DNA from: Acanthopleura granulata
Lineage: Eukaryota > Mollusca > Polyplacophora > Chitonida > Chitonidae
Direction: 5' to 3'
NCBI GenBank assembly: GCA_016165875.1
Contig: JABBOT010000007.1
Coordinates: 20,853,703-20,917,702 of the forward strand
Length of the DNA: 64,000 nucleotides
Shown: piece after piece, positions 22,901 to 33,600 of the stretch
Numbering within the stretch: the stretch's first letter is position 1
Layout of the letters: each line of letters begins with the position of its first letter
Translations under genes and position numbers: made by a program
Notes under the pieces: model-generated
Database searches by the model: none
The model's input: only the letters and a program-made list of their open reading frames with translations
Told to the model about the DNA's origin: nothing

Positions 22901-23568
22901 GAGCAAGTCACCTCTCTTCGCCTTCCATCCTCGTCTCAATATTTTCTGCCGAGGCCAGAGCTATACTTCTGGCTTTATCATACGTTTCATCCGGCGCTGC
23001 CCAGAGAGCAGTGATGTGCAGTGATTCGTTGTCCTGCCTTTCGGCAAAAGAGCAAAATAAATTTTAAAACCCGTTCATAGTAGAAATATTAGCCATCGAT
23101 AGAAAGTTAATTAAAAGAGATAAAGATATTGTATTCTGTTGGAAACCAAGTCATACTTGTATTCACGGAAACACAGACGCAGACAAGAAAGCGAAAGCTG
23201 TTCTTAGTAAACCGATATCTAAGATTAAAATTCCTTATACTGATTTTAAATCTAATATCCTTAAATACATTTGTCGCCTTTGGGAGGATGAATGGGACCT
23301 GCAGGTCGTTAACAAACTGCATGCCATTCACCCTGTCATAGGCTGTGACTCTTATACTCTTCGTATGTCTCGTAGAGACCAATTCGTTTTAACAAGATGC
23401 CGCGTTGGGCATTCTCGTCTAACACACAATTTTATCCTGGATGGGAGCAGTGCTCTTGAGTGTCTTGGATGTGATGCGCAGTACATCAAGCATATTCTTG
23501 TTGACTGTGTGGCTGGCGATGCTGTGATTAATTTTTTGAAGTCTGTTGGCCTGTATAATAGAATATAG
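19908..23568 (+). pseudogene. LINE ORF2 copy A: endonuclease / RT / RNase H (broken)
   Basis: The ATG at 19,908-19,910 overlaps the ORF1 stop. The N-terminus IIQWNCRGLKINF keeps the endonuclease Trp-Asn motif. A frameshift follows near 20,015. The metal-binding GDFN motif is changed to RDFN (about 20,312), while SGIDLTITDP and GSDHFPL are kept. In-frame TGA after KFDKTD (20,621) and TAG after LADMGL (21,665) are both shared with copy B. RT: PGKDHSDPRNYRPIALTS, GFRQGRSTMDHLVRF, FFDLEKAYDT, YVDDFLIYY (21,844). RNase H: YTDGSKGGDRVAAAAV (22,847) and SHTCIHGN (23,149). The C-terminus has CLGCDA...KHILVDC. An internal 110-bp duplication lies at 22,048-22,268. Confidence 0.85.
22048..22268 (+). repeat. 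110-bp tandem duplication within ORF2, copy A only
   Basis: Two adjacent units share TTAT/GTTATATTCGA-AGTAAA and GCTCTGGATATAAT-AAG but differ from each other at roughly 15% of positions. Copy B has one unit at the matching place (about 42,310-42,415). Confidence 0.75.
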
Positions 23569-25478
23569 TTTATGTATATATACTACTACTGAGAGTTATC
23601 CCCCTTAAAGTTGTGAGTGTTAAGAGGCGGTTTATTTGAACTTTAGGAGGTGCCCTTGTGACCACATTAACTTACAATATCGTTGGCCAGACAGTAACAG
23701 ACTAAATCGTAAAATACACATCCATTCTCAGGTAATATTCGGAGCTGGAGGTTAATGCATGTAGCAGTTATTTTGCATTATTTTCAATTTACCCATCCCC
23801 CCAACAGGTGATTATATTTGGCTTGTCGTTTGATATCATGTTTTTATATTTTTCATGGCATCTTTCGAGCTCACTTTACGGGGGCCTAAAAATGGTTTCG
23901 ATAGCTTAAGGTACCACGGGGAGTTCCGCGGCAAGTACTTGTATTTTTCCCAACAGACGCACATATGTTTCCTACAGCTTGCTCGGTTTCTGCCTATGTC
24001 TTACGTATGGGCATTGAGTAAGTTCTGAGATCGATTGTCTTTGTCGGTTTTTCGGTTAAGGTCTGCCTGTGACAAACCATTGGGGGTCATAGTTGGGTGT
24101 CTGGCGGAATGTACATATACTTGCTATCTTAGAAAATGTGCATGGAATATGTCCAGTTACAACAACTCCATAAGAGTTTTTTCTCACTTTGGCCTTAATT
24201 CAAGCAAAGGAAAATACAGGAAATTTACACTGTCCCACAGACCTTCGTGCACGAGTGTCAACGTAAGCGTCAGTTTCTTGCGCGAACTATATTAACGTTT
24301 TGACATGGACTCGAATGAAATTCGGTATAGAATTCATACAGAAAGTTTGTGTGAAGCGTCTGCTTTATTATTGCCTTCCACTTACAGTGATTGATAGCAT
24401 ACAGCTAGTCCTATATGACCAAATATATGTAAACTACAAAATACGCCCATTTCAAGGTACAGACAGTATCAGAGTATTCTACACGGATTATATAAACTAA
24501 TGCACATGGGCGTTGTTTGAATTTTTTTTACTCATGATCAGAGAGGAAAGGAAGGGGTGCGAGAAGCACTGCTTGTAATAATATGATATCAGTGCGCCTC
24601 TGTCTGAAGTACGGCTTGCTGTAATATGATAACAGTGCGTCTGTGTTTGTATGGATAGCGTAACTAAATATTCTGAAATATTTAGTACATGCATAACCGA
24701 CTGTAACACGTGCCGTTATAAAATTTAAATATGGCTTCAAGTATTTTACAGAGCTTACTTGTAGTATGTAGAAGTGGAAATGCACTGGGTAGACATACAT
24801 GGAGCGTGGACATTTTCCCTGCGGCCTTTTCCCATTATGTATAATTCCCTCCGACATATACCAGTATAGGGACATTTCCTCATATGGACTTTTCCCCTAT
24901 GCAATTTCCCCTGATATATAACACTATGTCTTCTTGTAGTGTGATAAAATACATTACAGATAATCACTGAGGTCGATAGGTTTAAATCAGCTGAAAATAA
25001 CTCAAGGTCACTTATCTGATACGAAAGCAGACATAACTTAAATACTAGGGCAAATCCCTTTTTAACCTGTAGGTTTCATTTGGTGTGACACAGGAATCGT
25101 CAAATACATTTAATTTCAACTTGTCTGTGCATGTGAGATATAACGATAGCTTTATACAGTTCAATGGCTTGGTTTAAACAAAGAACAGTAATCGTCTTAA
25201 GATTTTCATCTTTTGAACACTTAGTCTCGCTGGTCAGCCTAAAGATTAAGGATCCCTGGGGTCAGGAAGTTAATCTCCGGAGTTAAACTTAAGGATTAGC
25301 GGTAAATGTGACAAAAATAAATAAATACTATTGTTCAATTCACATGCCCAAAACCGGTCTGTAAACTTGTTACCTGTGACAGATTTGAGTAAATTTACTG
25401 GTAATATAAGCCAGTTTGCCGGTGCCACTGAAATCATTCTTCTCTCACTCGACAAAGTCCGTCACGAATGCTTCAAAA
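23569..25478. other. unrecognised stretch (copy A)
   Basis: Matches 44,212-46,117 in copy B. No recognisable genes. Candidate open frames (24,035-24,295; 24,300-24,500) exist in both copies but lack motifs. Repeated CTTTTCCC-type runs occur near 24,820-24,905. Confidence 0.35.
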
Positions 25479-26859
25479 ATGTCTTTGTGGAAAAGGATAA
25501 GCAGAACGAACCCCGCCAAGACTCCCGGTCTACCAAATCTACACACCAGCCAGTCCATAGAAGAAGCCGACATTATTCACGCTGCCAACGATGCTGTAGA
25601 TTCTGAATTAGCAGAAAATCCCAGAAAACGAAAGCGTGGAGACTACAACAACTATGATGAAGAAAATGAGAGCGAAGATTGCAAGAACTGCTGTGGAAAG
25701 TGGCATAGCACGTGCTGCCCGTAAATTCTCCTCTCAGGTAGATCGACCTATTCATGAAAGCACCGTGCAAAGTATGAAGTCTTCATGCTTGAAAATGCTT
25801 GAAAAAGATGAAAAAAAAAACCCGGCAGGCTACAACTGGTCATCCCTTGTTAATTGGACAGAAACTTGACGATATGGTGAAGGACTGGGTGAAAAAAGTC
25901 CGTTTTAGTGGCGGAATGATAAATCGTCGAATTGTTATGGCGGCAGCTGAAGGCATCCTTTTAAAACCGGACAAAACTAAGCTTCCACAGTTTGATGGCA
26001 CAGTTACTATTACGGAGACCTGGGTCCGATCCTTGCTTAAACGAATGGGATATGTCAAGGGAAAGGGGACAAAAGATGTGAAGAAATTGCTAGAAGACGT
26101 CGGTAAAATTAAGGAAGCTTTCCTAAAGCATGTGACTGACGTCATCGGCCAAAACAATATCCCGGATGAACTTGTCATCAACGGTGACCAGCATGGTTCC
26201 CGGGGGACATTGGACAATGACGAAGCGTGGGGATAACCAGGTCTCGATATCGGGGATCGATGATAAAAAGCAAACGACAGTCCTACTTGCAGTTAGCAAA
26301 GTCGGACAACTTTTGCCACCCCAGCTCATTTACCCAGGGAAGACCGATCGCTGTCACCTCAGATCAAGTTCCCCGCTGACTGGGACGTAACTCACACGGA
26401 AACCCACTGGAGTACAGACGAGTCCATGCTGCGGAATGTGGACGAAGTCATTATCCATTACTGTAAGAAACAGCGGAAGACGCTAAAACTGAGACCTTCC
26501 CAGAAGTGTTTGGCAATATTTGACGTGTTCAGAGCCCGCCAGGGGGAAGATTTAATCGCCAAACTGAGGCGAAACCATATTTATTGTGTGTTTGTACCAG
26601 CATGCTGCACAGACCGTCTCCAGCCGCTTGATCTCTCCGTCAACAAAGGTTTCAAGGATGAACTCAAAAACTGCTTCCAGGAGTGGTATGCTAATGAAGT
26701 CATGACCAACTTGAAGATAGTCATGTCGATACACGGACCGCTGTGTTGAAGCCTATTCATGCCAACTGGATTATCAAGTGCCATGAGAAAATCAGCAAGA
26801 GACAGGATTTGATCCAAGCTGGATTTATTAAAGCCAGAATCCATACAAGTATGTTGTAA
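25479..26859 (+). pseudogene. pogo/Tigger-like DNA transposase, copy A (broken)
   Basis: Transposase of a cut-and-paste element with N-terminal DNA-binding helix-turn-helix and a C-terminal DDE_1 nuclease. Start at ATG 25,479 (MSLWKRISRTNP), shared with copy B. Basic HTH region: KRKRGDYNNYDEE then RAKIARTAVESGIARAARKF (frameshift between, near 25,670). Linker with HPLLIGQKLDDMVKDWV. Catalytic core: first Asp in VINGDQHG (Trp expected before Asp is Gly here), then VSISGIDDKKQTTV, PPQLIYPGKTDRC, second Asp in LAIFDVFRA (26,513), third in RLQPLDLSVNKGFKDEL. Frameshifts near 25,820, 26,215, 26,380 and 26,720 inactivate it. The last codons read GFIKARIHTSML before TAA. Terminal inverted repeats were not identified. 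Confidence 0.85.
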
Positions 26860-27178
26860 ATATTTCTCAACGTTTGTGAACTTAATTGTGCCATTAAATT
26901 TGTAGTGCTTTGTATTGTATGATTGCCACACCTATTAAATAAATAAATTATTTTACTAAAATACCTGCTTTGTCCTTTATTTTATGCCGCTCAAGTAGGC
27001 TGTACATGCTGTACTGCAGGCTAATACTACCACATAATATAATATATGTGTATTTAAGCAACGTATGAGTTTTGTATTCGCTGGTTTTTGATTTCGCGAA
27101 AAAGTAAATACCGAGAAATCCGCGAAAGTTAGAACCGCGCGAATAAAAAGGCATTTACTCTTCTCTGCTATCCCGCCA
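26860..27178. other. pogo-like 3' flank, no gene
   Basis: AT-rich sequence with CGCGAAA/TCGCG-type words near 27,095-27,145 (TTTCGCGAAAAAG, CCGCGAAAG, CCGCGCGAATA). These may belong to the DNA transposon's end region. This is only a suggestion. Confidence 0.3.
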
Positions 27179-27451
27179 ATGAGTGCAGGTTTCCGGTGTC
27201 TTCTCCCTAGGCTGGAACGGAATAGCATCGGCTCTGAGATTGGACCCGGTACGTTGTACGGTGCTCTCTCGTTCCGATTCACTAAAGGAATCGGTCAACG
27301 GGACCGAATCGTGGAACACGCGAGGCGGGATTTGAGTAGAAAGAGGGGAAGAGTAACTCTGAGAGGACTAGGCAGTGAAACGATAGGCAGTGGCATGTTT
27401 CCGTGCAGGTACTCTGAGCTTGGTACCCTCATCCTGCCTTACCTTATATAG
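27179..27451 (+). CDS. unrecognised ORF, 90 codons (copy A)
   Basis: I do not recognise this ORF. It is GC-richer than its surroundings and reads as a basic, Gly/Arg-rich peptide (for example GIGQRDRIVEHARRDLSR, RGRVTLRGLGSETIGSG). Copy B has the same frame open, longer at both ends (47,707-48,147, 146 codons). It lies between the pogo-like transposon and the Ty3-like relic, so it could be part of either element's terminal region rather than a gene. No start context or splice sites decide the matter. Confidence 0.25.
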   Translation: MSAGFRCLLPRLERNSIGSEIGPGTLYGALSFRFTKGIGQRDRIVEHARRDLSRKRGRVTLRGLGSETIGSGMFPCRYSELGTLILPYLI

Positions 27452-27544
27452 TATGACCGGGTTTGGGTGAGATACCACCAGGTAAGGATGTGCTACTCAT
27501 CTGTTAACTAGCTTGTGTTCACCTTTTTTCCTACATTTATTACC

Positions 27545-28260
27545 AGTACCCAGTCGCCACAATGAAGAGTTGGCTCTCTTATCTTAAAGTCGTACCTCTT
27601 CTTTTGTCTCATAGAAGCCTCTGCTAGGCCAATTTGTGAGGGCTCAGTCTGGGCCTCTTCGGAGAATGCCAATGCCTAGGTGGACATCGATGGCCAAACG
27701 AGGGTGACGGCCGAACATCAGATAGAATGGTGTACAAACTGTTAAGTCCGTGCCTCGTAGCATTATATGTAACGTCAAACCCTGCCAGTCTGAGTTTTTT
27801 TATCTGTTGGGTTTTCCAGAATGTTTAGCAAGGCCTGATTACACCTCTTTCACATACTCTTCCCTTCAGGGTGATAGGGCGTTGTGCTGCTCCTCTCAAT
27901 CCCAGTAATCTAAGACAACTCTCTGATTAAATCAGACTCAGAGTTCCTGCACTCGTCACCATAAAGTCGACCAGGAAACCCATAATGCACAAAATAATTA
28001 TCAAACAATACTCCAGCGGTTACTCTCGCAATTAGATTTTTGGTTGGAATGGCTTGTGTCTTCCTTGTGAAATGATCCGTTATGATTACAATACTGTCGT
28101 AAATCCCTTTGGAAGTTTCTAGAGAAAGATAAAGATTATTTTCTGTTGTAACTGCAAATCGATAGCCATAGAAGCACTCGCGAAATTTGTCGTAAACACC
28201 CCACATCAGCGCTAAAAACTTCTGCTTGTGAGATGGGTAATTTCGTTCCGCTTGTTTCAA
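27545..28260 (-). pseudogene. Ty3-like RNase H joined to integrase by deletion (broken)
   Basis: From 28,260 the frame reads RNase H sequence (KQAERNYPSHKQKFLALMW) up to TENN. It then continues directly into the integrase core (LYLSLETSKGIYDSIVIITD, then QAIPTKN and HYGFPGRLYGDE). The rest of RNase H, the zinc-binding HHCC domain of integrase and probably the first catalytic Asp are missing. The second catalytic Asp region (YGDECRNSESDL) is present. Past 27,910 the frame breaks. Coding similarity continues to about 27,545 through a basic C-terminal segment. In copy B the third catalytic position (the Glu of the HPEG...ER segment) is Lys. The junction is shared with copy B. Confidence 0.78.
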
Positions 28261-28576
28261 TCCTCTACTAGCGTACGCAATGACACGCTCGACTTATATA
28301 TCACAACCTCGATACCTTCCGCGCTGGCATCAAAATGCAGAAGAAGAGGCAGATTGTTACCTGTTTAAGCCAGGACGGGTGGGGAGGTTAGAAACGTGAT
28401 TAAGGCGTGAATAATACACCAGTGTTCCGGAAGTCTAACCCACATCGTGTTCTTTGTGGACTCCTCTGTTTTTTTCTACAAGCAAATCATTCAACGTACA
28501 TGTTCAAGAGAAAACGGCCCCGCGGACCCTAGAAACCTTCAGAGCTCCTTTAAATTTCGGGGCTCTGGTCACCGTT

Positions 28577-28990
28577 TTAATGTCTCGATCTTATCTGGAT
28601 CAGCCTGAATGCCCATATCAGGTACTTTACCTCAGTTTTGAAAAACGCACATTTGAAAGGTTTTAGTTTTGGCTTGTGTTGCTTAAGGCGAATAATAAAA
28701 TTTTCAAGTCGGAAGAGATGTTGCTCAGAGGTTTCTGAAAAGACGATAATGTCACCAATATACTCCAAACATTCTTAGGATAGAGACCACATGAGCATTT
28801 CTCATTTATCTTTGAAAGGTAAATGTGGCGTTCCTGAGCCCAAACTGCATACGACTGAACTCATAAAACCCCAAAGGACCCACAGAAAATGCAGTTTTAA
28901 ATTTGCCTTCCTCTGTAACCTCCATCTGCCAATAACCGCACCGAGGGTCTAAAGAGTCTTGGGAGATGATACTAGACAAACGATTTAACA
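28577..28990 (-). pseudogene. Ty3-like reverse transcriptase fragment (broken)
   Basis: Reading on the minus strand: LDLRCGYWQMEVTEE and LGFYEFSRMQFGL (about 28,960-28,830), then after a frameshift EYIGDIIVFSETSEQHL (28,768-28,715) and KPFKCAFFKTEVKYL. The catalytic YxDD motif is YIGD, so the first of the two Asp residues is lost. The same change is in copy B (49,425), so the loss is older than the A/B split. Confidence 0.82.
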
Positions 28991-29306
28991 GATCTTTTTC
29001 CCAATGTTCCTGCTCCAGTGTAAGTTTGTCACCAAGGTTGAACTATAACTCAGCGTTCCGAGAATGAAGTGTTAATTTAGATTGGTTTGAAGCACAAGGG
29101 GAAACAAAGGAAAAAAACATGAAGAGCACTCAGCTTGCTTTTAGGTGGAAGTGTTATGGTTTTAAGGGAGATATTACAAATATGGACGGTTACACTAGCA
29201 GTGCCACTGGTGGGTGCATATTCTGCAAGCTGAAGTCGGACAAGCAAGTACTATTTGTCGCAATAATAGGTTGAGACAGAGTGGCTCTTAACCACTCCTC
29301 CCAGGC

Positions 29307-29720
29307 TTACCTCCTGACCAGGACCATTTTTATTGCTCTCGTGTTCGTGGCTCTAACGATAAACACTAGCAGATGGGTTTGTAGGTTCTTGGCAGCCAAG
29401 CCCCATGTGCCATTTCCAGGGTTACCCGACTCCCTAGCAAACAACTTTATACGATTGTTTCCTTCTATCTTTGAAACTGTGCTGTTGCTGACAGTGTTCG
29501 GAACCACCAGAACGGGAGCCGCAACGTTTTTCTTTCCTTCAGGAACTCCTAGCACTACCTCCATATAACCATGATAAGGGAAACGGTTACCCCCAGCTCC
29601 ATATATATCCAAATTCAGCTCTTCCAGTGACACCATTCGCACATCCTTCAGATGATTAGCGAAAAAAAAAACACGAGAAACTGTGGTTACCATCGGCCCA
29701 GTGTCTAACAGGCACTAATA
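29307..29720 (-). pseudogene. Ty3-like aspartic protease segment, copy A only
   Basis: Directly upstream of the first Met (29,693) the frame reads CLLDTGPMVTTVS, carrying the DTG signature of retroelement aspartic proteases (Pro in the position usually Ser/Thr). Then LEELNLDIYGAGGNRFPYHG and a VPVLVVPNT-type strand (here APVLVVPNT). These proteases process the element's polyprotein. The whole segment is missing from copy B by a deletion corresponding to about 29,181-29,968. Confidence 0.7.
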
Positions 29721-29749
29721 GGCGTTTCGCATTTATGAGGTTACAGGAT

Positions 29750-30620
29750 TCATTGGGCTGAGTAGGTGCTGTATTTTTTTCCGTTTAAATCCAACTGTTC
29801 TGATAATGGCATATTTCGAATATTCTGGCTTCGGTCCGAAGTACCTCTACCGCAACCACGCCCGTAACCGCGGAAATTACCGGTTATCCGTTTTTCCATT
29901 ATATCTAGGCGGTTTTGGATTCGAAACAAGTAACCCATAGGAATAGTTTCCTCAAATCTCTGTTCCAAGTTCGCTATGAGCTGGACTATAGCTTCGAGGT
30001 GAGCCGGACTTTCAGCCTCAGAACCTATCTGTATGGATGCTTGTTGCAACCTTTTCGTCTTACCTTTAAGTCGGCCCACGTCTAGTAACTACTTTTCCGC
30101 CGCCCTAAAGGTCAACGTCTAGAAACTCCTACTCCAGCCCTCTAACCTCTCGCAATAACTCATTGTATTGGACATCTTAGTCAAACTTCTGGCGAATGGC
30201 AGGCTTTAGACCCTTACTATTCAAACCCATCTAGAATTCATTCCTCAACATTCGCAACATCTGTTTCTCATCAAGGAATGCTTTTTGTTTAGTTTGTTGG
30301 AAGATAGAGACGCGTCCTTTCGCTGTTCTTCAACATAAAAGGACTGACTCTAACAAACACTCACCCACAGTTACAGAGGTTACTTCTTGGCAATAGAGGC
30401 ATCTTCCCCAATTGAAAACATACCCTGGAGGCTTCTCCTCGCAACGACTTCAGAACAGCACGTAAGATTGCTTTATGCGAGAAGCATTTTCCTTCAAGAG
30501 ACCATTAATCTCAAATTTCCACAACTCGGAGCAGCTTTCTGGCTTAGGCACTGGCTCTAACCCTGAGAAAACAGACATCCGGGAAGACTGGAAAGGGTTG
30601 TCAATAGTAGGCTAAGGAGA
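29750..30620 (-). pseudogene. Ty3-like gag relic (broken)
   Basis: From about 30,578: MSVFSGLEPVPKPESC, then a SELWKFEINGLLKEN block and a LRGEASRV block, matching 50,772-50,572 in copy B. These are typical of the capsid-like N-terminal part of gypsy gag in invertebrates. The second part (30,079-29,750) is IQIGSEAESPAHLEAIVQLI, followed by a Gly/Arg-rich FRGYGRGCGRG stretch in place of a clear zinc knuckle. Several frameshifts separate the two. Confidence 0.62.
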
Positions 30621-33600
30621 GTTATGAGGGGAAGTGACAAACGGAATGTTCCACGTAGCTGAAGAAGAAGCGATCATCGAATCGTCTCCCCTCTAGTCGA
30701 AAGACCCTGCATTTACCGGTTCGATTCAAATAATCCACCATTTTTCTTTCTTCAGCTGCCACTAACTGTCCCGGGGGGTGGATTCCGACGGATCATCCAA
30801 GAGACTACTTGTGGCAATCGCCAGAACCTACCAAACAAGACCCATGGTCGAAGCAGAGAAGGATCAAATTACTAACGGGTTGGAGGTTTAGTACACAGCA
30901 TGGGGTTAGATCAACTGTAGCAATCCCCCTAACCCCGAAGAAAAGTCAAAACAATGTCAAAATGTCAGGTCATTTCGTCAGTTCACGCTCACACCTGCAC
31001 ACCACAATCCAAATTTTTATTACTTCGATACTTAACCCGAAACCAAACACTAAATGCAAGCTGAAATCCTATGAAACCAACCGCTAAGTTCGCTTAAACT
31101 ACAATTTACACAAAGTTCTGTCACAGGAATCTAACGTTGGTGAAGGTGTCAGTCACGTACTATCCGCTACACAACTAATCAGCATCCAGATTCACATGTG
31201 CATTGTCTATCATAAATGCGCATAAAACATCCTCCATGTAATATGTCACAAAACTGTTGCGTCCAGTACCCAAAGATTTCATGCATTACGCCGCGAAATC
31301 GCGTGGTATGGAAAAAGAAATTAAATAGCAGGAAGAGCAACTTGTCACACATACAATACATACTGTGGCGAATTCATAAAGGTGTTTAAACTCGCTTATC
31401 TTTTACACAGGCTAATTGTCTAAAGTCAGCTAAATGACTGTCTAAGAGGTGAATCAGGAGCTCAGATGATCGGTTAATTAGCTGTGCGCGTATGACTTTA
31501 GGATAAACGTCAGCCGTTTTATTGTTTGGTACTAGACTATGACGTACTAAGTCGGAAGTAATTGTAATACCAATGTATTAACAGGGTGGCGAGAAATAGC
31601 AAAGCATGAAGCGACCACATGTTCTTAGTTGAAACATGGAGTTAGCAGTTCATGTGAAACAAAATCCTGCTTTTCAACCTGATTTTTTATTGAACCAATC
31701 GGGTGAAACTTTGTCTTCAGATTTCTCCAGGGGGTCATTTTTTTCTTTTCTGAAACACCCGTAGGCCCATCCCAGGGGCAAGGCGTATCCATTCCTCTTC
31801 ATCAGTATCCTCCTTATCGAACTAAAAAATTGCCAGGGCAGCCATGTCAGCACCGCCCTGCACGACCCCCCCGCCCCCCCCCCCCACGTAAAATACTTAC
31901 TTGGAAAGATAATGACCCCTCACCAACTATTAACCATTCTTTTGTTATTTTGAATCATGGATTAAGTTTAAGTTTGTTCGCATGTTTGTGTTAAAACAAC
32001 TTAATGAACTCGGTCCATATCTTTTGTCAATTAACCTGGTTACATAGAGATTAGGGGGAAATATCTAAATGGGAAAATGTTTGTAATGAGAATTGTCCAT
32101 AAGGAGAAATGTCCAACAGGTTTAAAAAGCCTGGATCCGGCGCACATACATATTGCTTGGTGCTGCAGGGTTTATCACGATTGCTTGAATACCTTTTAGC
32201 CCCCAACTATACTGCAGAGTTGAAAAACGGTATGCCGACGGCCAGAAATGGTCCTAGATATTTATTCCAATAAATAAAAAGAAAACATGCAGAAGAACAA
32301 CCACCTTTCTCCGGAAGTACATCGAATCAACTTATAAGTAAAGTTATTCCGTTTGATAAACGTCAAATGGAAAGGCCAGATCTCTTGGAAGCTGCTTGGA
32401 AGTAGACTTAGAAATAAACTTATCCCCCGGGGAAAACATCAGGTGAACTAAGCAGCCCTATTGGCCCCGCTGGATTATATCTAAAAGAACATCCTCCTGT
32501 ACATAAAACCAACGCGTTCCATCGTACCGGAAAAACAATGGATCCTTACGTGTAATTGTATTATGTTTTAATACTCTTTCGAAACAGTGGCCACCGTTAA
32601 CCGATTTACGTTCTTTCTAGTTCGGTCTATCGCCAAACCGGACTCGGCTCCATACCAAAATAGAGCAGGTACATGTAACACGTGAAACTAGATTCTAGTC
32701 GTATTTGGGTAATAAGTTGGGTTAACTAAAACGCTGGGGACAGAAGGAGAGATCACCAGATGGTTGATATGTTCGGTTTGACTGACAGTTCGATTTGTAG
32801 TGCCTACCGAAACAGGTAGTCCATAAATACTTGAATCGACAGTTATGACACCGACATTTCCCGCGCTCATTATTGGAAAATCATATGCTATCTGGATCAC
32901 TGCTTATGTAACTACTCCCCGATCGGAAGATCTGGAGCGAATCTTTGGTCAGGTCATACCCAAAAAAATTGAAAATGGTAGTTGTAGCTGTCTCGCTTGG
33001 CACTCAGGAATGAGACGTTAATTCAAGGAAACGTGACTGGTAGGCCAGGTGTCTGTACAATTTGACTGGGTGGTATGCCATGTATGTTGACTTCGGCAAA
33101 ATGTTCCAGTGGCGGCAGCACGATGTATAACACCAAGCCTACAAAAGCAGCCCCCTGGACTGTTTTGAGGAGCCCTTGGAGAGGCAGACAGTAGCATCAA
33201 AGAAAACTCTATGTTGATGAGGGCCCAAGAATTTTCAGGGTGCAGTCACTGCCGCCTGCAAAACTAGTCAGATCTTCAGACTCAATCGCGGGAAACAGCT
33301 AGCCACAAATCGTGTGCATATCATGTATTGTCAAACCTGAATACAATGCTCTGGGAATTTTGACAGATAAACACTCATAAAATTAAGAAATGAGAGGGTC
33401 CATGCCTGTGTATCTGAGATACTTCTAAAAATACATAGGAACGCGGACCTGGCCTTAAGATTCCAATAGGAGGATAAAAACATCGGTACTAATGTGTTCG
33501 CATCAGCAAGCCTGTCACTGTTGTCTTTTACCAATGGTGCCAAGTTCACACATTCACTTAGCCACTTTTTTCTTAAAAAAAAAATCCCCGCCATCCGAGT

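Larger units (their letters stand above)
18391..23568 (+). mobile_element. I-like LINE, plus strand, copy A (5' UTR, ORF1, ORF2)
   Basis: Same family as the 7.0-12.75 kb element but in the opposite orientation. It starts where the minus-strand fragment stops, with a 5' UTR-like segment to 18,563, then ORF1 and ORF2 joined by TAATG. The 3' UTR that follows ORF2 in copy B is missing: after the ORF2 stop the sequence jumps to GTTTATGTATATATACTACT and the host flank. Multiple stops shared with copy B show it was inactive before the two copies separated. Confidence 0.85.
27545..30620 (-). mobile_element. Ty3/gypsy-like LTR retrotransposon relic, copy A
   Basis: Minus-strand order gag, protease, RT, RNase H, integrase, as in Ty3/gypsy elements. 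All segments are broken and internally deleted. LTRs could not be identified on either side, so the element limits are those of recognisable coding sequence. The matching relic in copy B is 48,185-50,815. Confidence 0.8.

Noticed and set aside
25840..26217. 125-codon minus-strand frame
   Set aside because: Antisense shadow of the pogo-like transposase. The sense strand carries the HTH and DDE motifs.
26970..31150. LTRs of the Ty3-like element
   Set aside because: I compared both flanks and found no matching direct repeats or primer-binding site that I could support.
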